18,831 nucleotides of DNA from Planctomycetota bacterium (GCA_018897395.1 JAHIKV010000097.1:1-18831), one strand, 5' to 3'. Positions 1 through 7,589 are shown, counted from the first letter of the stretch. Translations and numbers: made by a program. The notes: a model not told the origin generated them from the letters alone.

Positions 1-121
1 CACCACGTCTGACAATCGACTTGGCGTCGAAAGCATTGTCAGCAGGCAAAGTCCAGCGGTTGCCGGACGCAAACAACTCGGGTAAACGGATCGCGCGATT
101 CAATTTGGGAAGAATGGGCAT
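1..121 (-). CDS. N-terminal fragment of an unidentified protein, cut by the window edge
   Basis: Reading leftwards from an ATG at 119-121 there is an open frame of 40 codons with no stop before the window edge. It begins MPILPKLNRAIRLPELF and includes NRWTLPADNAFDAKS. It lies 37 bp downstream of the permease stop on the same strand, so it could be the next gene of that operon. No clear Shine-Dalgarno sequence precedes the ATG. I recognise no family from 40 residues, and a chance open frame is possible. Confidence 0.35.
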   Translation of the reverse strand, partial: MPILPKLNRAIRLPELFASGNRWTLPADNAFDAKSIVRRG

Positions 122-149
122 TTTTTCAGAAAGTGCAGTCAATTTCAAA

Positions 150-170
150 CCACGTTTTTTAGGCGTGGCT
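150..170 (-). terminator. Weak hairpin at the permease stop codon
   Basis: Read on the minus strand, CCACG and CGTGG can pair around the stop codon of the permease and are followed by TTT. The stem is only 5 bp, so this is at best a weak terminator. Confidence 0.2.
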
Positions 171-1532
171 CTCGCGCCGCGGACGTGGATCGTGGAAGCT
201 CATCGCCACGCCCACCAGAAGGATCGCTATGGACCAGAACGCCTCCCAACTGCGATTCGCCACTGCGTAGTCCAGGCCGGCGTAAACCATGTAGATGCTC
301 GATAGGCAGAAAAGGATCGGAATGACGGGATAGCCCGGAACGCGATAGGGCCGTTCGACGTCCGGTTCTCGTTTCCGCAATACAATGAGCGACGCGCCGA
401 CGAGCGTCAGGAAGAACCAGAAGCCCGGCGTGGTGAACTTCACCATGCTCTCGAACCCCTCGTGGCCCAAGCCGAACCAAACCGCCAAGGCCAGGGTGAT
501 CGCGCCTTGGATCAGCAGCGAACAGACCGGCGTCCCGCGCCGGGCGTTCCAGCGGCCCAACCAGGCGTACAGCCGATGCTCGGTGCCGAGTGCGTAATAG
601 ATTCTCGAGCCGGTGAAGATTTGACCGTTTACCGCGCCCAGGGCGGAGATGCAAATCAAGAGGCTGACGGCATGGCCGGCCAACGGTCCGATCCCCAATT
701 CCAGCACGTCGGCGGCCGGGGTGGATTGCCGCGCGCCGTCAAGCCCCAAGGCGTGGACGAAGGCCAGGTTCACCAACACGTAAATCGCCGTGACCGACAG
801 AGTGCCGACCAACAGTGCGCGGAGGATGTTTTTTTTCGGATTCCGCACCTCCGCCGCGACGTAGGCCATTTCGTTCCAGCCGCCGAAGACAAACAGGACG
901 AAGATCATCGCCATGCCGAAATCGGACAGCGTGAAGTGCGATGGCGTTGCAGGCGGTTCCGGCGTCGGCGCGGCCGGCCCGGCCGAGAGGAGTCCGATCG
1001 CCACGATCGCCGCCAACCCCAGTACCTTGACCGTGGTAAGGACGTTCTGCGTCCATTTCCCTTCCCGCACGCCGAAGATGTTGATGGCTGTAAGTACAAT
1101 GATCGAGCCGGCGGCGTAGGCCGCCAACACGTAAACGACTCGCGGGCCTTCGGCCTGGGGCCAGATGCGATTTGCGTATTCGGCGAACGCGTAGGCCATC
1201 GCGCCGATCGAGCCGGGGCGGACGATCCACAGTTGGCACCAGGCGAAGAGAAAGCCGACCCTTCGGCCCATCGCCCTGGTCAGATACACGTAGTCGCCGC
1301 CTTCTTTCGGATATGCCGCTGCCAATTCGGCGTAGCAGAGCGCGCCGATCAAAGAGAGCGCCCCGCCGAGCAGCCATAGACCCATCAGCCACGCCAGGTT
1401 TGGCGTCAGTGCGGCGATGGTCGGGCTGGTGCGATAGATGCCCGCCCCGATGATGATCCCCACGATGAGGCACGTGGAGTCGTAGAGCGTCAATTGGCGA
1501 CGCGGAGCGGCGGAGGGTGGAGCGAGCGACAT
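159..1532 (-). CDS. APC-superfamily amino acid permease
   Basis: This is a 457-aa polytopic inner-membrane protein with about twelve hydrophobic segments, typical of amino acid-polyamine-organocation transporters. The N-terminal segment carries the family signature GIIIGAGIYR (about residues 26-35), the unwound TM1 stretch that binds substrate. A conserved PKEGGDYVYLTRAMG stretch follows, then WIVRPGSIGAMAYAFAEYAN. The C-terminal part, with FCLSSIYMVYAGL, fits the last helices. Substrate cannot be read from sequence. The open frame extends upstream to 1718, but that part is coded by a palindromic repeat, so I place the start at the ATG 1530-1532, preceded by AGGGAGAT about 14 bases away. It is divergent from infA, and a short partial gene follows it on the same strand. 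Confidence 0.85.
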   Translation of the reverse strand: MSLAPPSAAPRRQLTLYDSTCLIVGIIIGAGIYRTSPTIAALTPNLAWLMGLWLLGGALSLIGALCYAELAAAYPKEGGDYVYLTRAMGRRVGFLFAWCQLWIVRPGSIGAMAYAFAEYANRIWPQAEGPRVVYVLAAYAAGSIIVLTAINIFGVREGKWTQNVLTTVKVLGLAAIVAIGLLSAGPAAPTPEPPATPSHFTLSDFGMAMIFVLFVFGGWNEMAYVAAEVRNPKKNILRALLVGTLSVTAIYVLVNLAFVHALGLDGARQSTPAADVLELGIGPLAGHAVSLLICISALGAVNGQIFTGSRIYYALGTEHRLYAWLGRWNARRGTPVCSLLIQGAITLALAVWFGLGHEGFESMVKFTTPGFWFFLTLVGASLIVLRKREPDVERPYRVPGYPVIPILFCLSSIYMVYAGLDYAVANRSWEAFWSIAILLVGVAMSFHDPRPRRESHA

Positions 1533-1575
1533 GTCGGTTAAGTTTATCTCCCTTTGCGTACAACGTTTAGCCGGC

Positions 1576-1699
1576 TGTTGAAAAAGGGTGCCACTGCTGG
1601 CTCGTCCAGCAGTGTTTTTCCGGTAGTTTACTCCATGCATTGCTGGACAAGCCAGCAGTGGCACCCAAACTCCTGAAATCTGATTTTTTTCAACGGGCC
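1576..1699. repeat. Palindromic repeat element with 29-bp inverted arms, inserted in a second repeat
   Basis: The arms at 1586-1614 and 1638-1666 are inverted copies with two mismatches (27/29) around a 23-bp loop. They are flanked by GTTGAAAAA (1577-1585) and its complement TTTTTCAAC (1686-1694). The 9-bp sequence TTAGCCGGC occurs directly on both sides (1567-1575 and 1700-1708), as a target-site duplication would. It lies between the divergent permease and infA genes and contains no gene. Confidence 0.75.
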
Positions 1700-1778
1700 T
1701 TAGCCGGCGTGTTTGCACGCCGCGAAAAAACGGCGTGAATCACCCATCTCCCACGGCGGACAAGTCCGCCGGTTAAAC
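1700..1778. repeat. Paired-hairpin repeat (TTTAGC...GCTAAA family), split copy
   Basis: It starts TTAGCC and ends GGTTAAAC. The first hairpin is CGGCGTG (1705-1711) with CACGCCG (1716-1722); the second is GGCGGA (1755-1760) with TCCGCC (1765-1770). A further copy of its left end, GTTTAGCCGGC, lies at 1565-1575 beyond the 124-bp element, which suggests the outer element was interrupted. About 79 bp, the same length and layout as the cores at 4087-4166 and 11107-11186. Confidence 0.6.
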
Positions 1779-1792
1779 AAAGGGGCAACGCC

Positions 1793-1820
1793 TGGACGCG
1801 GACCAAGAAAATGATAGGAT
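1793..1820 (+). promoter_or_regulatory. Possible weak infA promoter
   Basis: TGGACG (1793-1798) and TAGGAT (1815-1820) are separated by 16 bp. The overlapping GATAAT (1818-1823) is an alternative -10 box. Only a loose match to sigma-70-type consensus. Confidence 0.25.
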
Positions 1821-1881
1821 AATGCAATGTTGGGAGCTACACAACGATTGGGGGCAACATGCCCCCCCTGGAGATAACGAT

Positions 1882-2103
1882 ATGGGGAAAAAGGAAGAAG
1901 CCATCGAGGTCGGGGGGACGGTTACGGAGGCACTGGCCAATACCAGGTTCCGAGTCCAACTTGAAAACGGACATTCCATCATCGCCCACGTCGCCGGCAA
2001 GATGCGCAAGCACTTTATCCGCATCGTGCCGGGCGATCGGGTCCGGATAGAGCTTTCGCCTTACGACCTGACCAAGGGCCGCATTACTTTCCGCGAACGC
2101 TAA
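1882..2103 (+). CDS. infA: Translation initiation factor IF-1
   Basis: This is a 73-aa single OB-fold protein that binds the ribosomal A site of the 30S subunit during initiation. It aligns along its whole length with bacterial IF-1, which is usually about 72 aa: VGGTVTEALANTRFRVQLEN, then the RNA-binding HVAGKMRKHFIRI, then GDRVRIELSPYDLTKGRI, ending FRER. The frame is open back to 1822, but the start is set at the ATG at 1882 because GGAG (1870-1873) sits 8 bases before it and because IF-1 begins there (MGKKEEAIEV). It stands alone, outside any ribosomal-protein cluster, between the divergent permease and a secreted protein. Confidence 0.95.
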   Translation: MGKKEEAIEVGGTVTEALANTRFRVQLENGHSIIAHVAGKMRKHFIRIVPGDRVRIELSPYDLTKGRITFRER

Positions 2104-2259
2104 CCACCCCCTCTTTTGGCGAGCAGGTTCGGCTCCATGCCGCGAAAAGTATTTTGGGCTGGTTGCAAATATCCGTTGGCCGAAGACGAATTACGGCCGT
2201 AGACTTATTCATCCCGTGACGAATACTCGTTCCACAATCGCTGCAAAGGAGAACGTGTC

Positions 2260-3963
2260 GTGAGAAAGATGCTGTTATCGATACTTGCCGTGGTGGTGTT
2301 GCCGGGGTTCGCCAACCTATCTGTCGCCCAAAGCGAGATGAAACCGGTGGTGACCGTGTCGTTCTCCGGCTACGACGAGTTGAAGACCAACATTGACGTA
2401 TTCGGCCGGCTGGGCGGCAACCCCGACGTGGGAAAGGGCCTCGAGTTCATGTTGCAGATGATGACCCAGGGAAAGGGCCTTGCCGGCCTGGACAAAACGC
2501 GGCCCTGGGGCGCCGTGTATCTCGCCGATGACCAGGGAAAGTCCGTGTTCTATGGGTTTCTTCCCGTTACCGAACTGAAACAGTTGGTCGAGACCGGGCA
2601 AGCCCTGCAACTGGCCGGAAACATCAAACTCGACAACGGCGTGTATGAGATCCAGGGCGGCGCCATGACGCTCTATGCGCGGCAAAAAGGCAACTGGGCG
2701 ATAATTGGCCAGGCGAAAGAGATCCTGGACCAGGCCCCGGCCGACCCCTTGAAGCTGCTCGGCGACATGCCGAAGAACTACGACCTGGCGGTCCGCGTTT
2801 CGGTCAAAAACGCTCCCAAGGAGTACCGCGAGCAGTTTCTGGCCCAACTTCGAGTGGGTGTCGAGCTGAGCAATATGCGGAGACCCGACGAAAACGACGA
2901 GCAATATGAGCTGCGCGTGGGCGCGACCGAACAGGGCTTCCAGCAATTGGCAACCATGATCAACGAGTTGGAGGACGTAATGTTGGGCTGGAACGTCGAT
3001 CCCAGCACAAGCACGACCTACGTCGATTTGGAGCTTACGGCCCAGAGCGGCACGAAGCTGGTCGATCAATTCGCCACGATGAAGCCCGGCAAGTCGAAAT
3101 TCGCCGGGTTTCTGATGCCCAAGGCCGCGCTGACCGCAAATTGGATCGGTACGATGACCGACGCCGACGTGACCCGGGCCAAGAGCAACCTGGCCTCGCT
3201 CCACAAATCGTTGATCGCGAATCTGGGGGACCAGGGGCTGTCCAAGGATGAAATCAAGTTGGCCTCAAAATTATTGGACGACATCAAGGACTTCTTGGTA
3301 AAGACCATCGAGACCAAGGAAAGCGACGGCGGGCTGGCGTTGCTGCTCGACACAGAGGCGGCCACGCTGGTCGCCGGCGGCGCGGTGGCCGAGGGCGGCA
3401 AGTTGGAAAAGGTCATCGAACAATTGGTCGCCGACTTGAAAGACACCGATCCGGATGCGGCTAAAATGATCAAGCTGGGCGCCGACGCCCATCGGGGCGT
3501 CCGCTTTCACACGTTGTCCATGCCCACGCCTGAGCCTGAGTTGGAGCCGTTTGTGGGCGACGTGTTGGAAGTGATCGTGGGAATCGCCGACGACCGGTTG
3601 TATCTGGCAGCCGGCCGCGACGCCGCAAAAACGCTCAAGTCGGTCATCGACCAATCGAAAGCGGCCGAGGGCAAGGAGGCGCCGCCGGCGCAAATCTCGT
3701 TCTCGGCCAGGACCATCGCCAGGTTCGTCGCCGAAGTTGCGGAGGATGAGCAGATCAAGGCTCCGGCCTCCGCGCTGGCATCCGCGCTGGCCAACGTCGG
3801 CGGCAAGGACCACGTGCTGATCACCGCCAAACCGATTGACCGAGGTGTCCGCGTGAGGCTGGAACTCGAAGAAGGGCTGCTCGAGGCGTTGGCCACGATG
3901 GGACAAAAAATGGCGCCGATGGGCGGAATACCACCGGGCGGCGGATTCCCACCGCAACAGTAA
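2260..3963 (+). CDS. Secreted protein of unknown function, 567 aa
   Basis: The start is the GTG at 2260, with AAGGAG (2246-2251) 8 bases upstream. Residues 1-24 (MRKMLLSILAVVVLPGFANL...) form a signal peptide likely cleaved after SVAQ, so the product is exported. The mature part is about 540 aa with no membrane segment and no cysteine-based or catalytic motif I recognise. It looks like a two-lobed protein with alternating strands and amphipathic helices, and ends in a Met/Gly/Pro-rich tail (MGGIPPGGGFPPQQ). Such tails are common in planctomycete exported proteins. It forms a single transcription unit closed by the hairpin at 4032-4061. Function unknown; I can support secretion but not a role. 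Confidence 0.8.
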   Translation: MRKMLLSILAVVVLPGFANLSVAQSEMKPVVTVSFSGYDELKTNIDVFGRLGGNPDVGKGLEFMLQMMTQGKGLAGLDKTRPWGAVYLADDQGKSVFYGFLPVTELKQLVETGQALQLAGNIKLDNGVYEIQGGAMTLYARQKGNWAIIGQAKEILDQAPADPLKLLGDMPKNYDLAVRVSVKNAPKEYREQFLAQLRVGVELSNMRRPDENDEQYELRVGATEQGFQQLATMINELEDVMLGWNVDPSTSTTYVDLELTAQSGTKLVDQFATMKPGKSKFAGFLMPKAALTANWIGTMTDADVTRAKSNLASLHKSLIANLGDQGLSKDEIKLASKLLDDIKDFLVKTIETKESDGGLALLLDTEAATLVAGGAVAEGGKLEKVIEQLVADLKDTDPDAAKMIKLGADAHRGVRFHTLSMPTPEPELEPFVGDVLEVIVGIADDRLYLAAGRDAAKTLKSVIDQSKAAEGKEAPPAQISFSARTIARFVAEVAEDEQIKAPASALASALANVGGKDHVLITAKPIDRGVRVRLELEEGLLEALATMGQKMAPMGGIPPGGGFPPQQ

Positions 3964-3968
3964 GCAAA

Positions 3969-4021
3969 GTAGGCCGGGTTGCAACCCGACGAACATTCTG
4001 CCGGGTCACGACCCGGCCTAC
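3969..4021. repeat. 53-bp palindromic repeat with two inner hairpins
   Basis: The outer arms GTAGGCCGGGT (3969-3979) and ACCCGGCCTAC (4011-4021) are perfect inverted repeats. Inside are GGGTTGCAACCC (3977-3988) and a second small palindrome CGGGTCACGACCCG (4002-4015). Starts six bases after the stop codon of the secreted protein. Confidence 0.7.
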
Positions 4022-4031
4022 CTGCTGAGAT

Positions 4032-4063
4032 AACGCCCCGCGACTGCGGTCGCGGGGCGTTTT
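4032..4063 (+). terminator. Rho-independent terminator after the 567-aa secreted protein
   Basis: A perfect 13-bp GC-rich stem, AACGCCCCGCGAC (4032-4044) with GTCGCGGGGCGTT (4049-4061), closes on a TGCG tetraloop and runs into TTTT. It lies 68 bp after the stop codon. The T-run is short but the stem is very strong. Confidence 0.8.
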
Positions 4064-4197
4064 AGAACGTGTTTTAAAATCATTCATTTAGCCCGCCGTG
4101 AATGCACGGCGGGCCGGATTGACCGTGAAAAACCGCCTGCCCCGGGTGTATTCACCCGGGGCTAAATACGGATATTTCAATTTCAAAAACACGTTCT
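4064..4197 (+). repeat. 134-bp inverted-terminal-repeat element, copy A
   Basis: The ends are AGAACGTGTTTT and its complement AAAACACGTTCT (with one extra A in this copy). Inside is a paired-hairpin core at 4087-4166: GCCCGCCGTG/CACGGCGGGC (4091-4100, 4105-4114) and GCCCCGGGTG/CACCCGGGGC (4139-4148, 4153-4162), bounded by TTTAGC and GCTAAA. Copy B at 11077-11209 is the same element in the opposite orientation and matches at about 131 of 134 aligned positions. No coding sequence, and no clear target-site duplication. Confidence 0.9.
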
Positions 4198-4253
4198 TAG
4201 ATGTTTCAATAGAGCATTTGTGATAGTCAATATACATTCGCAGCACGACGTTC

Positions 4254-5507
4254 ATGCCCTCTTTCCGTAGCGAAATCGCCGGCGTTTCCGTGGTTGAACT
4301 GGCCCGGCGGTTCGGTACGCCGACGTTCGTCTACGACGCCGCCGCGGTCCGCCGTCGGATCGCCGATCTGGCGGCCTTCGACACCGTCCGCTACGCCCAG
4401 AAGGCCTGCTCGAACCTCGCCGTTCTCGATCTGGTCCGCCGCGGGGGGGCGCTGGTTGACGCGGTCAGCGCGGGCGAAATTCGCCGCGCGCTGGCGGCCG
4501 GGTTCCCGCCGGTCGGCGATCCCCCGCCGATCGTCTACACGGCCGACGTTTTCGACGCCGAATCGCTGGAACTGTGCGTCGATCGCGAGATCCACGTCAA
4601 CTGCGGCTCGCCCGAGATGATCGACCAACTCGGCGCCCGCGCGCCGGGGCGGGGCATTACGCTGCGGATCAACCCCGGCTTCGGACACGGCGAATCGCGA
4701 AAAACCAACACCGGCGGCGAGCAGTCGAAGCACGGCATCTGGCACGGGCAGATCGACGAGTGTCTCGATCGGGCCGAGCGCCTACGACTCTCGATCGACG
4801 GCCTGCATATCCACGTCGGCTCCGGGGTCGACATGGAACATCTCTCGCGCGTTTGCGGAGCGATGGAGCGGGCCGCGGCCGAGGCGGGGCCGACGTTGCG
4901 ATACATCAGCGCCGGCGGAGGGCTACCCGCCGTCTATCGCCCCACCGACTCCCCGGTCGATCCGGCCGCCTACTTCACCCTCTGGGACGCGGCGAGGAAA
5001 AGGTTGGAACAGCGATTCGGCCACCCGCTGCGATTGGAGATCGAGCCGGGCCGCTATCTGACGGCCGAGAGCGGATACCTGATCGCCGAGATTCGGGCGG
5101 TCAAACGGCAGGGCCAAAACACGTTCTACCTGTTGGACGCCGGCTTCAACAACCTTGCCCGGCCGATCCTCTACGGTTCGTACCATCCGATGTCGATCGC
5201 GCCGGCCGACGACGGCGCCGGGCGCGGTGAGCAGGAAGTGATCGTCGGCGGTCCGCTGTGCGAGTCGGGCGACATCTTCACGCAAGAGGAAGGCGGCTTC
5301 GTCTCGACCCGCCGGTTGCCCGAGGCGAAGGTCGGCGAGTATCTTGTAATCGAATGCGTCGGGGCATACGGGTTCGTGATGGGATCGAATTACAACTCGA
5401 AGCCCCTGGCGGCCGAGGTGCTGATCGACGCCGGCCGTCCCCATCTGGTCCGCCGCCGCCAGACGTTCGAGGACTTGATCCGCGGGGAGGAGATTCCGAA
5501 ACCGTAG
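4254..5507 (+). CDS. lysA: Diaminopimelate decarboxylase, E. coli-type
   Basis: The 417-aa PLP enzyme converts meso-diaminopimelate to L-lysine plus CO2, the last step of lysine synthesis, in the cytoplasm. The N-terminal alanine-racemase-like barrel carries the PLP lysine K50 in VRYAQKACSN. HIHVGSGVD (185-193), the phosphate-binding GGGLP (221-225) and EPGRY (264-268) follow. The C-terminal beta domain holds PLCESGDIF with active-site C336 and the GAYGFVMGSNYNSKP stretch. The AQKACSN, NPGFGHG and KTNTGGEQSKHGIW segments are those of E. coli LysA rather than the more common FAVKAN type. Length fits (E. coli about 420). Start is the ATG at 4254; the Shine-Dalgarno is weak. It lies just inside repeat copy A and has no lysine-pathway neighbours here. 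Confidence 0.95.
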   Translation: MPSFRSEIAGVSVVELARRFGTPTFVYDAAAVRRRIADLAAFDTVRYAQKACSNLAVLDLVRRGGALVDAVSAGEIRRALAAGFPPVGDPPPIVYTADVFDAESLELCVDREIHVNCGSPEMIDQLGARAPGRGITLRINPGFGHGESRKTNTGGEQSKHGIWHGQIDECLDRAERLRLSIDGLHIHVGSGVDMEHLSRVCGAMERAAAEAGPTLRYISAGGGLPAVYRPTDSPVDPAAYFTLWDAARKRLEQRFGHPLRLEIEPGRYLTAESGYLIAEIRAVKRQGQNTFYLLDAGFNNLARPILYGSYHPMSIAPADDGAGRGEQEVIVGGPLCESGDIFTQEEGGFVSTRRLPEAKVGEYLVIECVGAYGFVMGSNYNSKPLAAEVLIDAGRPHLVRRRQTFEDLIRGEEIPKP

Positions 5508-5519
5508 CCACCCGAATGT

Positions 5520-5548
5520 TTGCACTTCGGCCGTTTCTTTGTTATCAT
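5520..5548 (+). promoter_or_regulatory. Candidate promoter of the M48 protease gene
   Basis: TTGCAC (5520-5525) and TATCAT (5543-5548) are 17 bp apart, a good match to a sigma-70-type promoter. It lies 110 bp before the chosen start in the lysA/protease gap. Confidence 0.45.
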
Positions 5549-5658
5549 GAAGATGTCATTGGCTGCTCCGACAGCCCTTTTCGATACCATTGTTGCATCG
5601 TAAGTTTTCTCTTCTCGCCCGGTTTCATTGTGGCGAAACCCGAATCCGAGGCACTACC

Positions 5659-6879
5659 TTGTCGAATCAGGAGCAAGCATCGACGCAACTTGACGCCACC
5701 GCCGTGGCGTCCGGCGCCGCCGGCATGACCGGCGGGGAGTTGGCCGAGGCGAAGCGCTACGGCCGGCTGGAATTGGTTTGCACGCTGGTCGACAAGGCCG
5801 TCGACGCCGTATACCTGGCCGTCGCGGCGCTGCTGCTGGCCCGGCCGTTGGACGCCTGGCTGCAAACGTATCCGCTTCTGGAAGAGAACTGGTCGCTGCG
5901 TTTGACGGCATTGTTTTTAATCGTCACCGGTCTGCACGTCGCCGCGTCGTTCCCGTTGTCGTTCTACTCCGGCCACGTGCTGGAACACAAGTTTCAACTC
6001 AGCACGCAAACCTTCGGCAGGTGGCTTTGGCGGTACGCGAAGCGGAACTTGCTGGCGGTGGCGCTGTCGTTGGGCGTGGCCCTGGGGTTGTACTGGTTGA
6101 TCTGGACCATCGGCGGTTGGTGGTGGCTGGCGGCGGCCGGAGCGTTCTTTGTCGTCAGCGTCGTGCTGGGCCAATTGACGCCCGTGCTGATCCTGCCGCT
6201 CTTCTACCGGATCGAGAAGCTCGACGAACCGGAGTTGACCGAACGCATCTCCCGATTGGCCGAGGGCACGGGTTTGTCGATCGAGGGCGTTTACCGCATG
6301 GACCTCAGCGCGGAGACGGTCAAGGCCAACGCCATGCTGGCCGGCCTGGGCCATACCCGCCGCGTGCTGTTGGGCGATACGCTGTTCGACGGGTTCCAAC
6401 CCGACGAGATCGAAGTCATCTTCGCCCACGAGATCGGCCACCATGTTTTCCGCCATATTTGGAAGATCATGGTGGCGGGTTTGTTCTACAGCGCCGCGGG
6501 CTTTTGGGTGTGCGACCGGCTGTTGGCGGCGTGGGTTGCCCGCCAAGGCGCCCCAATAAACTACGCTGAACTACCGGTCTATACATTGCCGCTGATGTTG
6601 TTGATTCTCACGCTGCTGGCGATGTTGATCGAGCCGCTGCAAAACGCGGTCAGCCGCCATTTCGAACGGCAGGCCGACCGCTACGCCCTGGAGCGGACCG
6701 GCTTGAACGACGCCTACCGGTCGGCCTTCCGCAAGCTGGCCAAGCTGAACAAGGACGATCCGACCCCGCATTGGCTCGACGTGTTCTTGTTCCACAGCCA
6801 CCCGCCGGTTGCACAAAGGTTGGCGATGGCCGAAGAGGCGGGGAAGAGTGGAGGGTGGAGAGTGGAGAGGGAAGAGTGA
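5659..6879 (+). CDS. Membrane-embedded M48 family zinc metalloprotease (Ste24/CAAX protease 1-like)
   Basis: A 406-aa polytopic membrane protease. The N-terminal part has the helices and FYSGHVLEHKFQLSTQTFG typical of the CAAX-protease N domain. The zinc site is HEIGHH at residues 257-262 (ligands H257, H261; catalytic E258), with E336 of FERQADRYALE as third ligand and D340 conserved. The segment VYRMDLSAETVKANAMLAGL precedes it, as in Ste24. In bacteria such enzymes act in membrane protein quality control; a true prenyl-CAAX substrate is unlikely. I chose the TTG at 5659 because GAGG lies 7 bases upstream; the frame is open to 5590, and an ATG at 5725 is an alternative. The last dozen codons and the stop come from a 7-bp repeat array. 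Confidence 0.88.
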   Translation: MSNQEQASTQLDATAVASGAAGMTGGELAEAKRYGRLELVCTLVDKAVDAVYLAVAALLLARPLDAWLQTYPLLEENWSLRLTALFLIVTGLHVAASFPLSFYSGHVLEHKFQLSTQTFGRWLWRYAKRNLLAVALSLGVALGLYWLIWTIGGWWWLAAAGAFFVVSVVLGQLTPVLILPLFYRIEKLDEPELTERISRLAEGTGLSIEGVYRMDLSAETVKANAMLAGLGHTRRVLLGDTLFDGFQPDEIEVIFAHEIGHHVFRHIWKIMVAGLFYSAAGFWVCDRLLAAWVARQGAPINYAELPVYTLPLMLLILTLLAMLIEPLQNAVSRHFERQADRYALERTGLNDAYRSAFRKLAKLNKDDPTPHWLDVFLFHSHPPVAQRLAMAEEAGKSGGWRVEREE

Positions 6880-6883
6880 AGAG
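6840..6883 (+). repeat. Heptamer tandem array at the 3' end of the protease gene
   Basis: Six consecutive 7-bp units: GGGGAAG, AGTGGAG, GGTGGAG, AGTGGAG, AGGGAAG, AGTGAAG. The array is coding until the TGA at 6877-6879, which lies within the last unit. It encodes the protein tail GKSGGWRVEREE. Confidence 0.75.
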
Positions 6884-6914
6884 ACCGCGGGCATCTTTTC
6901 ACGTCGATGGCGCC

Positions 6915-6942
6915 CACGCCCTTCACTTCGTTCAGGGGCGTG
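6915..6942. other. Hairpin between the protease gene and hydC
   Basis: CACGCCC (6915-6921) and GGGCGTG (6936-6942) can pair around a 14-base loop. There is no T-run. Nothing else is seen in 6884-6989. Confidence 0.3.
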
Positions 6943-6989
6943 CCACCCAAGACTTCGCGGCGCGATTTTTCGCTCCGATCACCATCCAC

Positions 6990-7017
6990 TTGCGAACGCC
7001 ATGCGAAGTGGTATATT
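6990..7017 (+). promoter_or_regulatory. Candidate promoter of the hydCBA operon
   Basis: TTGCGA (6990-6995) and TATATT (7012-7017) are separated by 16 bp, giving a predicted start near 7024 and a leader of about 50 bases before hydC. No operator-like palindrome is obvious next to it. Confidence 0.45.
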
Positions 7018-7073
7018 GAATTTTTTCGGGCATTTTCACGGCGGGTTGCCCGGTAGAAACCAAAGGCCACGAC

Positions 7074-7589
7074 ATGTTGGTAACCGAACAGGAACGGCTC
7101 CGCGACGATCTGGTGAAGATGACCGACCGCTTCGGCCGCGACCGCAGCGCGTTGATGCCCATCCTCCAAGAACTGATGCGGACCCGGTATCACATTTCCG
7201 AATACTCGATGCAGGTGATTGCAGATTTGCTTGACATTCACCCGGTGGAAGTCTCAAGCGTCGTCTCGTTTTACAGCTTTTTGGAAGACAAGCAGCGGGG
7301 GCAGTTCGTAATCCGGCTTTGCCGGACGATCGCCTGCGACATGAGCGGCGAGGGCAACGTCGCCCGGCAGTTGGTAAACGATCTTGGGATCGAGTTCGGC
7401 GGGACGACCCCCGACGGCAAGTTTACACTCGGTTGGGCAAACTGTCTGGGGATGTGCGACCAAGGGCCGGCGATGCTCGTCAACGAGAAAATCTACACTC
7501 AAGTCACCCCGGAAAAGGTGCATAGCATTCTCGAAGAATGCCGCAGTACGTTCGGGGTACACGCAACGGTCGACAAGGAGCGATGCTGA
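7074..7589 (+). CDS. hydC: NuoE-like [2Fe-2S] subunit of NAD(H)-linked [FeFe]-hydrogenase
   Basis: The 171-aa thioredoxin-fold [2Fe-2S] protein belongs to the NuoE/HydC/HoxE family, the small diaphorase subunit that partners HydB in NAD(H)-linked hydrogenases. An N-terminal helical bundle (PILQELMRTRYHISEYSMQVIADLL) is followed by the ferredoxin domain. Cluster ligands are C83 and C88 (CRTIAC) and C124 and C128 (CLGMC), the normal C-x4-C ... C-x3-C pattern. Length is typical (about 150-175). Start ATG 7074 has AAAGG about 7 bases upstream. Its stop TGA overlaps the hydB start (TGATG), pointing to translational coupling. First gene of hydCBA; cytoplasmic. Confidence 0.93.
   Translation: MLVTEQERLRDDLVKMTDRFGRDRSALMPILQELMRTRYHISEYSMQVIADLLDIHPVEVSSVVSFYSFLEDKQRGQFVIRLCRTIACDMSGEGNVARQLVNDLGIEFGGTTPDGKFTLGWANCLGMCDQGPAMLVNEKIYTQVTPEKVHSILEECRSTFGVHATVDKERC
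7575..7580 (+). promoter_or_regulatory. Ribosome binding site that sets the hydB start
   Basis: AAGGAG lies 8 bases before the ATG at 7589 but only 2 bases before the in-frame ATG at 7583, so 7589 is the better start. The site is inside the last codons of hydC. Confidence 0.65.

Noticed and set aside
462..1379. Plus-strand open frame of 305 codons opposite the permease
   Set aside because: It is Arg/Gln/Gly-rich and low in hydrophobic order, as expected from the antisense of a GC-rich gene; the permease on the other strand has clear family motifs.
1533..1718. N-terminal extension of the permease (62 extra residues)
   Set aside because: The extension is read from the palindromic repeat; the permease family begins near MSLAPPSAAPRRQLTLYDS.
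4204..4236. lysA promoter with TATACA as -10 box
   Set aside because: TATACA (4231-4236) is reasonable, but no -35 box lies at a usable distance.
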